The position numbers were made by a program, and so were the translations under genes. DNA of 64,000 nucleotides. Source: Hyphomicrobiales bacterium. GTDB lineage: Bacteria; Pseudomonadota; Alphaproteobacteria; Rhizobiales; Rhizobiaceae. Location of the stretch: positions 124,001 through 188,000 of the forward strand of contig JAFKJU010000011.1 of assembly GCA_017305935.1 (NCBI GenBank), read 5' to 3'. Shown here one piece after another: positions 37,310-46,021 of the stretch (position 1 is its first letter; each line of letters opens with the position of its first letter). The notes beneath the pieces were generated by a model. It made no database searches, had not been told where the DNA came from, and was given only the letters and a program-made list of their open reading frames with translations.

Positions 37310-38212
37310 TCAGGCGGTGACGTTTTCCGCCATGGTCTTCTTCGCCAGGCGTCGCGCGATGACGCTCTCGCGCCAGATGGTGAAGATGCCGGCAGCGACC
37401 ACGATGACCGAGCCGAGCACCACGTTCACGCCCAGCGTCTCGCCGAAGATCGTCGTGCCCAGCACCGAGGCGAAGACGAGTTGCAGATACATGATCGGCT
37501 GCACTGCCGCCGCATCCAGCACGTCATAGGCGCGGATCAGAAAATAGTGGCTGGAGATGCCGGTGAAGCAGAGCAGCAGCATCCAGATCGAATCGGTCGG
37601 CGAGAAGGTCACCCAGAAGAATGGCCCGACCAGCGTCATGACCACGGCGCCGCCGATGCCGGTGTAGAGGAAGCTGGTCATCGCCGAATCGTCGCGGCTG
37701 ACATAACGCGTGGCGATGACGTAGAGGGCGAAGGTCAGCGCCGCCGCAAGCGGCACCACGACGCCGAGATCGAAGCCCTCGCCCTCTGGCTTGAGGATGA
37801 CGAGCACGCCGATGAGACCGATGGTGATCGCGCTCCAGCGCCGCCAGCCGACGCGCTCGCCAAGCAACGGCATCGACAACAGCGCCACCATGATCGGCCC
37901 GGCCGAAAAGATCGCCTGCGAATGCGCCAGTCCCACCAGCTTGAAGGAGGTGATGACCAGCACGATCTGGGTGGCGAGCAGGACGCCGCGCAGCCATTGC
38001 AGGAGAGGCCATTTCGTCGCCGCCGCCTGCCGCAGGCTGCCCGCCCCGCGCCGCGCCATGACCACCGCGAAGGCGGCGAACGCCCAGAAGCGGATCATGG
38101 TGATGAAGATCGGCGGATAGGCGCCGCCGAGATGCTTCGATATGGCATCCTGAAGCGAGAAGATGACGATCGCCAGGAAGGCGAAGGTGTAGCCGCGGGT
38201 TTTCGTAGACAT
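37310..38212 (-). CDS. EamA/DMT-family transporter
   Basis: A 300-aa, ten-helix membrane protein with two EamA repeats; the first begins GYTFAFLAIVIFSLQDAISKHLGG and the second around VVVPLAAALTFALYVIATRYVSR. AAAVQPIMYLQLVFASVLGTTIFGETLG is typical of the C-terminal repeat. The ATG at 38212 was chosen over an in-frame start at 38257. A hairpin CACCGCC/GGCGGTG (37301-37319) overlaps its stop codon. The exported substrate is unknown. Confidence 0.85.
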   Translation of the reverse strand: MSTKTRGYTFAFLAIVIFSLQDAISKHLGGAYPPIFITMIRFWAFAAFAVVMARRGAGSLRQAAATKWPLLQWLRGVLLATQIVLVITSFKLVGLAHSQAIFSAGPIMVALLSMPLLGERVGWRRWSAITIGLIGVLVILKPEGEGFDLGVVVPLAAALTFALYVIATRYVSRDDSAMTSFLYTGIGGAVVMTLVGPFFWVTFSPTDSIWMLLLCFTGISSHYFLIRAYDVLDAAAVQPIMYLQLVFASVLGTTIFGETLGVNVVLGSVIVVAAGIFTIWRESVIARRLAKKTMAENVTA

Positions 38213-38323
38213 GCGCCCGTCATAGATCCGACCTCCGTGCCGTTCCACGGAAATCATGGGCCGACCGGGCGATTTCCGCCATTGCCGGGGCGATGATGCA
38301 GCCTCGCATCACCGTCCCTGCGC

Positions 38324-38803
38324 TCACGCCCGGCGATAGACGAAATAGCGCCCTACGGAAACGCTGTCCGGCAACGGCAAAGGATCGAGGTCCGGATGGT
38401 CGAGCGGCAGACCGCTGACGGCGATGCCGCCGGGGCGCAGGCTTTCGGCGGCGAGCGCCGGCAGCCAGGTCAGGGTCACCGCGTCCTTCTCGGCATAACC
38501 GGTGCCGATATCGGCATGGACGAGGGCGGCGCCGCAGCCGCGCCAGGCCAGCGCCGTCTCGGCGATCTCGCCGAGCACGATGTCGCCCGCCGGCGGACGC
38601 GAGGCAGCGTGGCAGCGCACATCGCGATCGAAGGCGACGATGCGCCGGCCAGGCAGCATCTCGCGCAGGTGATCGAAAGTGCGGCCGTTGCCGAGCCCCA
38701 GTTCCAGCACCGGCCCCTCCATCGCGTTCACCGGCGGCGCGACGGCGTTCAGCACATCCCGTTGGGCGCTGACGCGGCGAATAAAACTGTCCAGTCGACT
38801 CAT
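38324..38803 (-). CDS. Class I SAM-dependent methyltransferase
   Basis: A 159-aa protein with SAM-binding motif I in PVLELGLGNGRTFDHLRE and motif II near IVAFDRDV. It is shorter than most class I methyltransferases and lacks an obvious accessory domain. The start at 38803 has GGGA upstream; ATG 38869 is an alternative. It is divergent from the DUF3095 gene across about 100 bases. Substrate unknown. Confidence 0.75.
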   Translation of the reverse strand: MSRLDSFIRRVSAQRDVLNAVAPPVNAMEGPVLELGLGNGRTFDHLREMLPGRRIVAFDRDVRCHAASRPPAGDIVLGEIAETALAWRGCGAALVHADIGTGYAEKDAVTLTWLPALAAESLRPGGIAVSGLPLDHPDLDPLPLPDSVSVGRYFVYRRA

Positions 38804-38904
38804 ATGCTGTCCCGATCTTGGCCGAAGCATCCGGCAAGGCGTAATATGGCCGTGATATTGCGTCCGCAAGCGCCGGGCGCAAGACGATATCGGGAGGAAT
38901 TGCC

Positions 38905-40074
38905 TTGACCATGGTCGCGACGCATGAGGCAGAACGGTTCGAGGCGCCGGTTTTCCACCGCTTCGAAGGGGTCACCGAGATCGGCAATTATGCGCCGCTG
39001 CCGGACGGCTGGTGGCTGGCGGTCGCCGATATCGTCGATTCGACCGGAGCGATCGATGCCGGCCGCTACAAGGACGTCAACATGGCCGGCGCCAGCGTCA
39101 TTTCGGGCGTGCTGAACGCGCTCGGGCGCGACGACCTGCCCTTCGTCTTCGGCGGCGACGGCGCGCTCGTCGCCCTGCCGCCCTCGGGCGCGGCGGCGGC
39201 CACGCAGGCGCTGGCCAGCACCCGGCGCTGGACGCTGGAGCAGCTCGGCCTGTCCATGCGCGCCGCCATGGTGCCGGTCACGGCCGCCCGCGAGGCAGGC
39301 CAGGACGTGCGCGTCGCCCGCTTCCGGCCAAGCGAATTCGTCACCTATGCGATGTTTGCCGGCGGCGGCGCGAGCTGGGCCGAACGGCAGATGAAGGCCG
39401 GACGCTTTTCCGTCGACCTCGCCCCCATCGGCGAAAAGCCCGACCTCACCGGCCTTTCCTGCCGCTGGAACCCGATCCGCTCGCGCCACGGCGTCATCGC
39501 CTCGATCATCGCCGTGCCGGACGAGGCCGCCGCCGACAGCGATTTCCGCGGCCTCGTCGGCGATATCCTCGGGCTGGCCGGCGGCGCGGAACGCGCCGGT
39601 CATCCGGTGCCGGAGGACGGGCCGGCGCCCGGCCTCTCCCATGCCGGCATGATGCTGGAGCTGAAGGCGAATCGCCTGCCCGGCCTGCGCCTGCGCCACA
39701 GGCTCGTCATCCTGGTCCAGGCAGCGCTGGTGCGCGTGCTCACGCGCACCGGGCTTGCGCTCGGCAGCTTCGATGCCGGCCGCTATCGCCGCGACATCGC
39801 CACCAACAGCGATTTCAGGAAATTCGACGACGGGCTGAAGATGACGCTGGACATCGACCGCGACCGGCTGGCGCGCATCGCAGAGCGGCTGGAACGGGCC
39901 TCCGAGGCCGGCATCTGCCGCTACGGCGTGCACATGCAGGAGGAGGCGCTGATGACCTGCCTGGTGCCGACGCCGCTGCAGCGCGACCACATGCATTTCA
40001 TCGACGGCGCCTCGGGCGGCTATGCCGCCGCCGCGCTAGACCTCAAACGCAAGGCGGCGGCACTCACGCCTTGA
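38905..40074 (+). CDS. DUF3095 protein, divergent class III nucleotidyl cyclase-like
   Basis: A 389-aa soluble protein of the DUF3095 family. Its N-terminal part resembles a class III cyclase: VADIVDST provides Asp42 and LPFVFGGDGALVALP provides Asp85, a 43-residue spacing matching the two metal-binding aspartates of adenylate cyclases. The C-terminal half (FRKFDDGLKMTLDIDRDRL...) is specific to DUF3095. The family has no established activity that I know. The start TTG 38905 is favoured by GGGAGG with 7-base spacing; ATG 38911 is an alternative. It converges on the nucleotide-sugar dehydrogenase with an 11-base overlap. Confidence 0.75.
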   Translation: MTMVATHEAERFEAPVFHRFEGVTEIGNYAPLPDGWWLAVADIVDSTGAIDAGRYKDVNMAGASVISGVLNALGRDDLPFVFGGDGALVALPPSGAAAATQALASTRRWTLEQLGLSMRAAMVPVTAAREAGQDVRVARFRPSEFVTYAMFAGGGASWAERQMKAGRFSVDLAPIGEKPDLTGLSCRWNPIRSRHGVIASIIAVPDEAAADSDFRGLVGDILGLAGGAERAGHPVPEDGPAPGLSHAGMMLELKANRLPGLRLRHRLVILVQAALVRVLTRTGLALGSFDAGRYRRDIATNSDFRKFDDGLKMTLDIDRDRLARIAERLERASEAGICRYGVHMQEEALMTCLVPTPLQRDHMHFIDGASGGYAAAALDLKRKAAALTP

Positions 40075-41407
40075 CGATATGCGGGGCGGACACCCCCTTG
40101 CGGTGGAAGACATTGCGGGTGTCGACGATCAGCGGCGCCCAGCGCGCCAGGCTCTCGTAATCGACGGAATCGTGATCGGTCGATATCAGCACCGCGTCGA
40201 CGCCTTTGACTGTCTCCTCATCGAGCATCACCGACCTGCGGCCGCGAAACGCGCCGTATTCGCGCGTCGGCGGGATTTCGGGCACATGCGGATCGAAATA
40301 GCAGGTCGCGCCGCCACGCTCCTCGATCAGCTCGATCAGCTTCAGCGATGGGCTTTCGCGCGTATCCGGCACGTTCTTCTTGTAGGCGAGGCCGATCACC
40401 AGCACCTTCGAGCGGCTGAGCGCCTTGCCGCTGTGGATGTCCAGCGCTTCCGCCAGCCTGGTCACGACGTGCTTGGGCATCGCCGAATTGATCTCGCCGG
40501 CCAGTTCGATGAAACGGGTCGGCAGCTCGTATTCGCGCGATTTCCAGGTGAGGTAGAACGGATCGATCGGGATGCAGTGACCGCCGAGCCCCGGCCCCGG
40601 ATAGAAGGGCATGTAGCCGAAGGGCTTTGTCTTGGCCGCTTCGATCACCTCCCAGACGTCGATGTCCATCGCCTCGTAGACGACCTTCAGCTCGTTGACC
40701 AGGGCGATGTTCACCGCGCGAAAAATGTTCTCGGTGAGTTTGACCGCTTCCGCCGTGCCGTTGGAGGAGACGGGCACGACGGTGCGCACCACCGCGCCGT
40801 AAAAGGCCTGCATCAGACGCGACGCGTCCTGTCCGTCGCCGGCGACGACCTTGGGGATGGTCGAGGTCTCGAAATCGCGATTGCCGGGATCCTCGCGCTC
40901 CGGCGAGAAGCCGAGAAAGAAATCGGCGCCGGAGGCAAGCCCGGTGCGCTCCAGGATCGGCTTGACCACGTCGTCGGTGGTGCCGGGATAGGTGGTCGAT
41001 TCCAGCACGATCAACTGGCCGGGGCGCAATCTTTCGGCGATCGCCTGCGTGGTTCTGGTCACGAAGGACAGGTCGGGATCGCGATGGCGCGTCAGCGGCG
41101 TCGGCACGCAGATGACGATCACGTCGCAATCGGCAAGCCCCGCGAAATCCGTGGTCGAGCGAAAACGCCCCGCCGCCGTCTCGGCCGCGACCACCGCATC
41201 CGGCACCGCCTCGATATAGGAACGGCCGGCTTCCAGCGAAACGATCTTGGCGGCGTCGATATCGAAGCCGGTGACGCGAAAGCCGTTGCGGGCGACGGTC
41301 ATCGCCAGCGGCAGGCCGACATAACCGAGGCCGATGACCCCGGCATGCGCCTCGCGCGACAGGATGCGGGAATGAAGGCGCTCGGCCTGGCTGGAAGATG
41401 GGGTCAC
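40064..41407 (-). CDS. UDP-sugar 6-dehydrogenase (WbpA/Ugd-like)
   Basis: A nucleotide-sugar dehydrogenase of about 447 aa. It has an N-terminal Rossmann motif GVIGLGYVGLPLAM, the middle STTYPGTTDDV and NIFRAVNIALVNELK segments, the catalytic cysteine in GPGLGGHCIPIDPFYL, and a C-terminal domain with GLAYKKNVPDTRESPSL. It oxidises UDP-sugar C6 to a uronate; WbpA-type members use UDP-GlcNAc. The start may be GTG 41407 or TTG 41449; neither has a strong ribosome site. It supplies precursors for the surrounding polysaccharide genes. Confidence 0.9.
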   Translation of the reverse strand: MTPSSSQAERLHSRILSREAHAGVIGLGYVGLPLAMTVARNGFRVTGFDIDAAKIVSLEAGRSYIEAVPDAVVAAETAAGRFRSTTDFAGLADCDVIVICVPTPLTRHRDPDLSFVTRTTQAIAERLRPGQLIVLESTTYPGTTDDVVKPILERTGLASGADFFLGFSPEREDPGNRDFETSTIPKVVAGDGQDASRLMQAFYGAVVRTVVPVSSNGTAEAVKLTENIFRAVNIALVNELKVVYEAMDIDVWEVIEAAKTKPFGYMPFYPGPGLGGHCIPIDPFYLTWKSREYELPTRFIELAGEINSAMPKHVVTRLAEALDIHSGKALSRSKVLVIGLAYKKNVPDTRESPSLKLIELIEERGGATCYFDPHVPEIPPTREYGAFRGRRSVMLDEETVKGVDAVLISTDHDSVDYESLARWAPLIVDTRNVFHRKGVSAPHIVKA

Positions 41408-41674
41408 GACAGATCGGTATCCGGGATGGTGGCGATGTGCTGGGGTCAAGAATCTCTGACCCCGATGCAGTTGGGATCAATTCGCGGCCGTGTCAAGCGG
41501 TGTGGCGGCGGGGGCAGCTTCACGAGACCGCGATGAGGCCGGTGGAAATTTGTCGGCCCGTTCGTCTGGTTTTACCCTCGGACGTGCTTATATCTTGCCA
41601 GCGGCAGGTGCAGCGAGTCGTCTCTCCCGGAGGGTCATGCGCCGGTTCGACGCCGCGATTTGTAAGGACTTGCG

Positions 41675-43021
41675 ATGACCACACCGCGCGCCACCGTTTC
41701 CCGCACCCTGCTCGACCGCGTCAGCTCCTGGTTGAAGACCTCCGCCCTGCATGGCGTCGATCTCGAAACGCTGATCAAGGGCTTTTGCGAAAGGCTGGCC
41801 GCCGCCGGCTTGCCGCTCGTCCGGGTGCATCTGAGTTTCTCCATGCTGCATCCGCTCTACGATGCGCTCGGCTTCACCTGGGAGCGCGGCAAGGGCATTT
41901 CGGTCGAAAGTTTTCGAAAGGTGCTCGAGGGGCCGGATTCGGAGCGCATCCTGCGCAGCCCCTATTTCTACCTGCTGAGCAACAATCTCGACCACCTGCG
42001 CCGCCGCCTCGACCCCTCGGCGCCGGCGGAATTCCCGATCTTCGAAGAACTCTACGCGCTCGGCGCCACCGATTATTTCGCCTTCGTGCAATCCTTCGGC
42101 GACGGCAGCGGCCAGGGCATGCTGGGCTCGTGGACGACCGATCAGCCGGGCGGCTTCAGCGACGACATCATCGAGGCGCTGCTGCGCATCCAGAACAGCC
42201 TGGCGGTCGCCGCCAAGATGGCGGTGCTCGACAAGCTCGCCGACAACATGCTGACCACCTATCTCGGCGGCAATGCCGGCAAGCGGGTGCTTTCCGGCCA
42301 GATCCGCCGCGGCGACGGCGAGACGATCCGCGCCGCGCTGGTCATGGCCGACATGCGCCAGTCGACGCTGCTCGCCGAGCGCGAGGGCCGGCAGGCCTAT
42401 ATCGATACGCTCAACCAGTTCTTCGACGCCATCGCCACGCCGTTCAACCGCAATGGCGGCGAGATCCTCAGTTTCGTCGGCGACGGCTTCCTGGCCGTCT
42501 ACCCTTGCGGGCGTCACCGCGAGCCCTCGCAAACCGCGACCCGCACCGCCATGGCCGCCGTGCGCCAGGCGACACTGCGCATGGCGGAACTGAACGCGGC
42601 GCGCAAGGGCAAGAGCCTGCCCGAGATCCGCTACGGCATCGGCCTGCATATCGGCAACGTCATGTTCGGCAATGTCGGCCTCAAGGACCGGCTGACCTTC
42701 TCCGCCTTCGGCGGCGCCGTCAACGAGGTGGAACGGCTGCAGGGGCTGACGAAGAAGTTCAACAAGCCGATCGTCGCCAGCCAGGCCTTTTCCACCTATT
42801 GCGGCGGCGACTGGGTGACGCTCGGCCAGGAACGGCTGCGCGGCATGCGCCAGAAGGTCACCATCCTGCTGCCCGGCGAGGACATGCTGAAAACCGATTG
42901 CCCGGAATGCATCGAAGGCGATAGGCTGGACGTCCAGTCCGAGGCCGAACGCATCATCCTGGCCTATCGCCAGCGGCGGCAGACGGACAGCAAGGACATG
43001 TTGGAGACGCTGCTGCAATGA
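41675..43021 (+). CDS. Class III adenylate/guanylate cyclase
   Basis: A 448-aa soluble cyclase. Residues 1-190 form an N-terminal sensory region without a recognised fold; residues 215-400 are the CHD domain. Metal ligands Asp226 (ALVMADMRQST) and Asp270 (LSFVGDGFLAVYP) and transition-state Asn350/Arg354 (GGAVNEVERL) are present. Purine-selecting positions, normally Lys and Asp/Thr, appear to be Ser266 and Ser343, so nucleotide specificity is not obvious. It overlaps the polysaccharide lyase gene by four bases (ATGA), implying translational coupling. Confidence 0.88.
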   Translation: MTTPRATVSRTLLDRVSSWLKTSALHGVDLETLIKGFCERLAAAGLPLVRVHLSFSMLHPLYDALGFTWERGKGISVESFRKVLEGPDSERILRSPYFYLLSNNLDHLRRRLDPSAPAEFPIFEELYALGATDYFAFVQSFGDGSGQGMLGSWTTDQPGGFSDDIIEALLRIQNSLAVAAKMAVLDKLADNMLTTYLGGNAGKRVLSGQIRRGDGETIRAALVMADMRQSTLLAEREGRQAYIDTLNQFFDAIATPFNRNGGEILSFVGDGFLAVYPCGRHREPSQTATRTAMAAVRQATLRMAELNAARKGKSLPEIRYGIGLHIGNVMFGNVGLKDRLTFSAFGGAVNEVERLQGLTKKFNKPIVASQAFSTYCGGDWVTLGQERLRGMRQKVTILLPGEDMLKTDCPECIEGDRLDVQSEAERIILAYRQRRQTDSKDMLETLLQ

Positions 43022-43995
43022 CGACATCGACGATCCGGGGCGCTCTTGCCGGCGCGCTCTTGCTTGCCGCGCCCGCCGCCACGCCCCTTTTCGCCGATCC
43101 CCTGCATGACGTCCTGGTCGATGGTTTCGACGGCCAGGATTTTTCGCCCGAGGGCGGGCTCTATTACCGCGAGAACGCCGAACAGAGCGCCGGCACCGTC
43201 ACCTTCCAGAGCGCGGTCAAGCGCAGCGGCGCCGGCGCGCTGAAACTCAGCGTCAAACCCTTCTGCGCCGCCGACAGCGAGAACTGCAGCGAGCGCGCCG
43301 AGATCTGGGAAAAGACCAAGCTGCGCGTGCCCTACGATGCCGGCGTCTGGTATGGTTTCGCCGTGCGCTTCGCCGACCCCATCCCCTCGCAGGACCACCG
43401 CTACCTGATCGCCCAGTGGAAACGCGAGATCGGCCCGGAGGCGGGGGGCGATTTCAGCCCCTTTCTCGGCTTCCGCATGAACAACGGCAAGCTGTTCGTC
43501 ACCGTCGAGACCAATTTTCATGACGGCGCCAGCATCGGCCCCAAAGGCGGCATGGCCGAATGCCCGGCCGGCCAGACGCCGGTCTGGCTGAGACCCGAAA
43601 CCAACCAGATGCGGGCTCTCGTGGCGACCGACAGCGCCTTCAAACCCGAGGACGGCGCCATCTTCAACGCCTGCACCGACAAGATCACTGTGACGCATCG
43701 CGGCGCTGCCCTGCCGCGACCCTCGTCCGGCTGGATCGATTTCGCCGTGATGACGAAGCCGGGACCGGACGGCGATGGCCGCATCGAGATCTTCGCCAAC
43801 GACCGGTGGGTGGTGACCGTCAAGGGGCATATCGGCCATGCGGACATGGGGCTCGGCAAGAACCAGTATTTCAAGTTCGGCCCCTATCGCGCCGCCGACA
43901 CGACGGACTGGACGCTTTATTACGACGATTTCCGCCGCTCGGCGAAATGCGAGGATGTTCTCACTGAAAAATCCCTCTGCGCAAAGCTGGACTGA
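43018..43995 (+). CDS. Secreted polysaccharide lyase (heparin lyase I-like)
   Basis: A 325-aa exported protein. A signal peptide covers about residues 1-26, and the rest is a beta-jelly-roll of the Polysacc_lyase type (PF14099) with SERAEIWEKTKLRVPYDAGVWYGFAVRF, HRYLIAQWKRE, FEIATNE-free C-terminal strand repeats and KFGPYRAADTTDWTLYYDDFR. Members cleave uronic-acid glycans or bind them. It overlaps the cyclase by four bases and precedes an importer, so it may process the polymer made by this cluster. Activity on heparin itself is not implied. Confidence 0.82.
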   Translation: MTTSTIRGALAGALLLAAPAATPLFADPLHDVLVDGFDGQDFSPEGGLYYRENAEQSAGTVTFQSAVKRSGAGALKLSVKPFCAADSENCSERAEIWEKTKLRVPYDAGVWYGFAVRFADPIPSQDHRYLIAQWKREIGPEAGGDFSPFLGFRMNNGKLFVTVETNFHDGASIGPKGGMAECPAGQTPVWLRPETNQMRALVATDSAFKPEDGAIFNACTDKITVTHRGAALPRPSSGWIDFAVMTKPGPDGDGRIEIFANDRWVVTVKGHIGHADMGLGKNQYFKFGPYRAADTTDWTLYYDDFRRSAKCEDVLTEKSLCAKLD

Positions 43996-44131
43996 GCCGG
44001 TTGTCAAGCCAGACGAAGACCCCATGGACAGGCCGGAAGTGCTTCGCTAAGCTTTGGATATTACGGGCGTCTGAGAACAATTCCGACGGAAGCGGGAAGG
44101 TTCGGAGAAGCGAGGCGGGAAAGCTACTGGC

Positions 44132-46021
44132 ATGACTTCAGGCGCCGATTTGTTGCGCATCGAAAAGCTTCAAGTCTCGTTCGGGATGCTCGGCGGCACG
44201 CTGACCGCCGTCCGGGATGCAAGCCTGCGCGTGCTGCCCGGCAAGGTAACGGCGCTGGTCGGCGAATCCGGCTCCGGCAAATCGGTCATCAGCCAGGCGG
44301 TGATGGGCATCCTGCCGCAGACGGCGAGCGCCGGGGGACGCATCCTGTTTTCCGATCCCGAACGCGGCACAGGTCCGGTCGATATCCTCGCCATGCCCCG
44401 CGACGGACGCGCCATCCGCAGCCTTCGCGGCAGCCGCATCGGCAAGATTTTCCAGGAGCCGATGACCTCGCTGTCGCCGCTGCACACCATCGGCGACCAG
44501 GTGAGCGAGGCGCTGCGCATCCACGAGCCGGTATCGCGTGCCGAGCTGCGCGAACGCACCGAGGAAATGCTTGGCCTCGTCGGCTTCGCCAACCCGGCCC
44601 GCACCTTTTCCATGTACCCGTTCGAGCTGTCCGGCGGCATGCGCCAGCGCGCCATGATCGCCATGGCGCTGATCTGCCGCCCGGCGCTGCTGATCGCCGA
44701 CGAGCCGACCACGGCGCTCGACGTCACCATCCAGGCGCAGATCCTCCAGCTGCTGCGCGAATTGCAAACCCGGCTGAACATGGCGATGCTGCTGATCACC
44801 CACGATCTCGGCGTCGTCGCCAATGTCGCAGACGAGGTGGTGGTGATCTATCGCGGCGAGATCATGGAGGCCGGCACGGTCGACGACATCTTCCGCCGCC
44901 CGGCCCATCCCTATCTCAAGGGCCTGATGGCGGCGGTGCCGCATTTCGACATGAAGCCCGGCGAGCGCCTGCAGGCGCTGCGCGACATCCCCGTACAGGC
45001 CGACATGCTGATCGCCAAGCGCGCGAAGCGCCCGCAGGGCGGCTCCGACATCGTGCTGTCGGTGCGCGACCTCAGCAAGACCTTCACCACCCGCAAATCC
45101 GGCTGGCTGACCAAGCCGAAGGCAGCCGGCCATCCGGCCGTCGATCATGTCAGCCTCGACGTGCGTCGCGGCGAATGTCTCGGCATCGTCGGCGAGAGCG
45201 GTTGCGGCAAGAGCACGCTCAGCAAGATGATCATGCGCGCCGTCACACCCGACAACGGCACGATCATGTATTTCGGCGAAAAGCCGATCGACGTCTTGAA
45301 TGCGCAGGGCGAGGAACTCAAGGCGCTGCGCGCCCGCATCCAGATGGTGTTCCAGGATCCGATCTCGTCGCTGTCGCCGCGCATGACGGTGCAGAACATC
45401 CTCAGCGAGCCCCTGGAGATCCATGGGCGCGGCACGCCGAAACAGCGCAAGGAATACGTGGCCAGGCTGGTGGAGGCGATCGGCCTCGACGAGCGCGCCC
45501 TCAACCGCTATCCGCACAGCTTTTCCGGCGGCCAGCGCCAGCGCATCGGCATCGCGCGCGCGCTCGCACTCGGACCGGAGGTGCTCATCTGCGACGAGCC
45601 GGTCTCGGCCCTCGACGTCTCGGTGCAGGCGCAGATCCTCAATCTTCTCAAGGATCTGCAGGCCGATCTCGGCCTCACCTACATCTTCATCTCGCACAAT
45701 CTCGCGGTCGTCGATTACATGGCCGACCGCATCGCCGTGATGTGCGGCGGGCGCATCGTCGAGCTTGCCCCGCGCGAGGTGCTGATGCGCAGGCCGGTGC
45801 ATCCCTACACGCGGGCACTGCTGGCGGCCGTTCCCTTTGCCGATCCCGACCATCCGCTCGATTTTTCCGCGATCACCAGAAGCGGCGCGGCCGCGGCCGG
45901 CAACTGGGACTGCCGCTTTCGCGAGGAACCGGGCGAGGCGCCACTGGCGCCCGCCGATCTCGGGGACGGCCATCTGGTGCTGGCCAGGCGCGATGTCGAT
46001 GCGCGGGAGCTTTGCCCATGA
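44132..46021 (+). CDS. Dual ATP-binding subunit of an oligopeptide/oligosaccharide ABC importer
   Basis: A 629-aa protein made of two complete ABC ATPases in tandem, like fused DppD-DppF. The first has Walker A GESGSGKS (residues 44-51), LSGGMRQR and LLIADEPTTALD. The second, beginning near residue 310, has GESGCGKS, FSGGQRQRIG and VLICDEPVSALD. The C-terminus carries the oligopeptide-ATPase extension (HPYTRALLAAVP). It overlaps the binding-protein gene by four bases and heads a four-gene transport operon. Confidence 0.92.
   Translation: MTSGADLLRIEKLQVSFGMLGGTLTAVRDASLRVLPGKVTALVGESGSGKSVISQAVMGILPQTASAGGRILFSDPERGTGPVDILAMPRDGRAIRSLRGSRIGKIFQEPMTSLSPLHTIGDQVSEALRIHEPVSRAELRERTEEMLGLVGFANPARTFSMYPFELSGGMRQRAMIAMALICRPALLIADEPTTALDVTIQAQILQLLRELQTRLNMAMLLITHDLGVVANVADEVVVIYRGEIMEAGTVDDIFRRPAHPYLKGLMAAVPHFDMKPGERLQALRDIPVQADMLIAKRAKRPQGGSDIVLSVRDLSKTFTTRKSGWLTKPKAAGHPAVDHVSLDVRRGECLGIVGESGCGKSTLSKMIMRAVTPDNGTIMYFGEKPIDVLNAQGEELKALRARIQMVFQDPISSLSPRMTVQNILSEPLEIHGRGTPKQRKEYVARLVEAIGLDERALNRYPHSFSGGQRQRIGIARALALGPEVLICDEPVSALDVSVQAQILNLLKDLQADLGLTYIFISHNLAVVDYMADRIAVMCGGRIVELAPREVLMRRPVHPYTRALLAAVPFADPDHPLDFSAITRSGAAAAGNWDCRFREEPGEAPLAPADLGDGHLVLARRDVDARELCP

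Noticed and set aside
37301-37319. Terminator after the DMT transporter at 37310
   Set aside because: The CACCGCC/GGCGGTG stem overlaps the stop codon and has no T-run.
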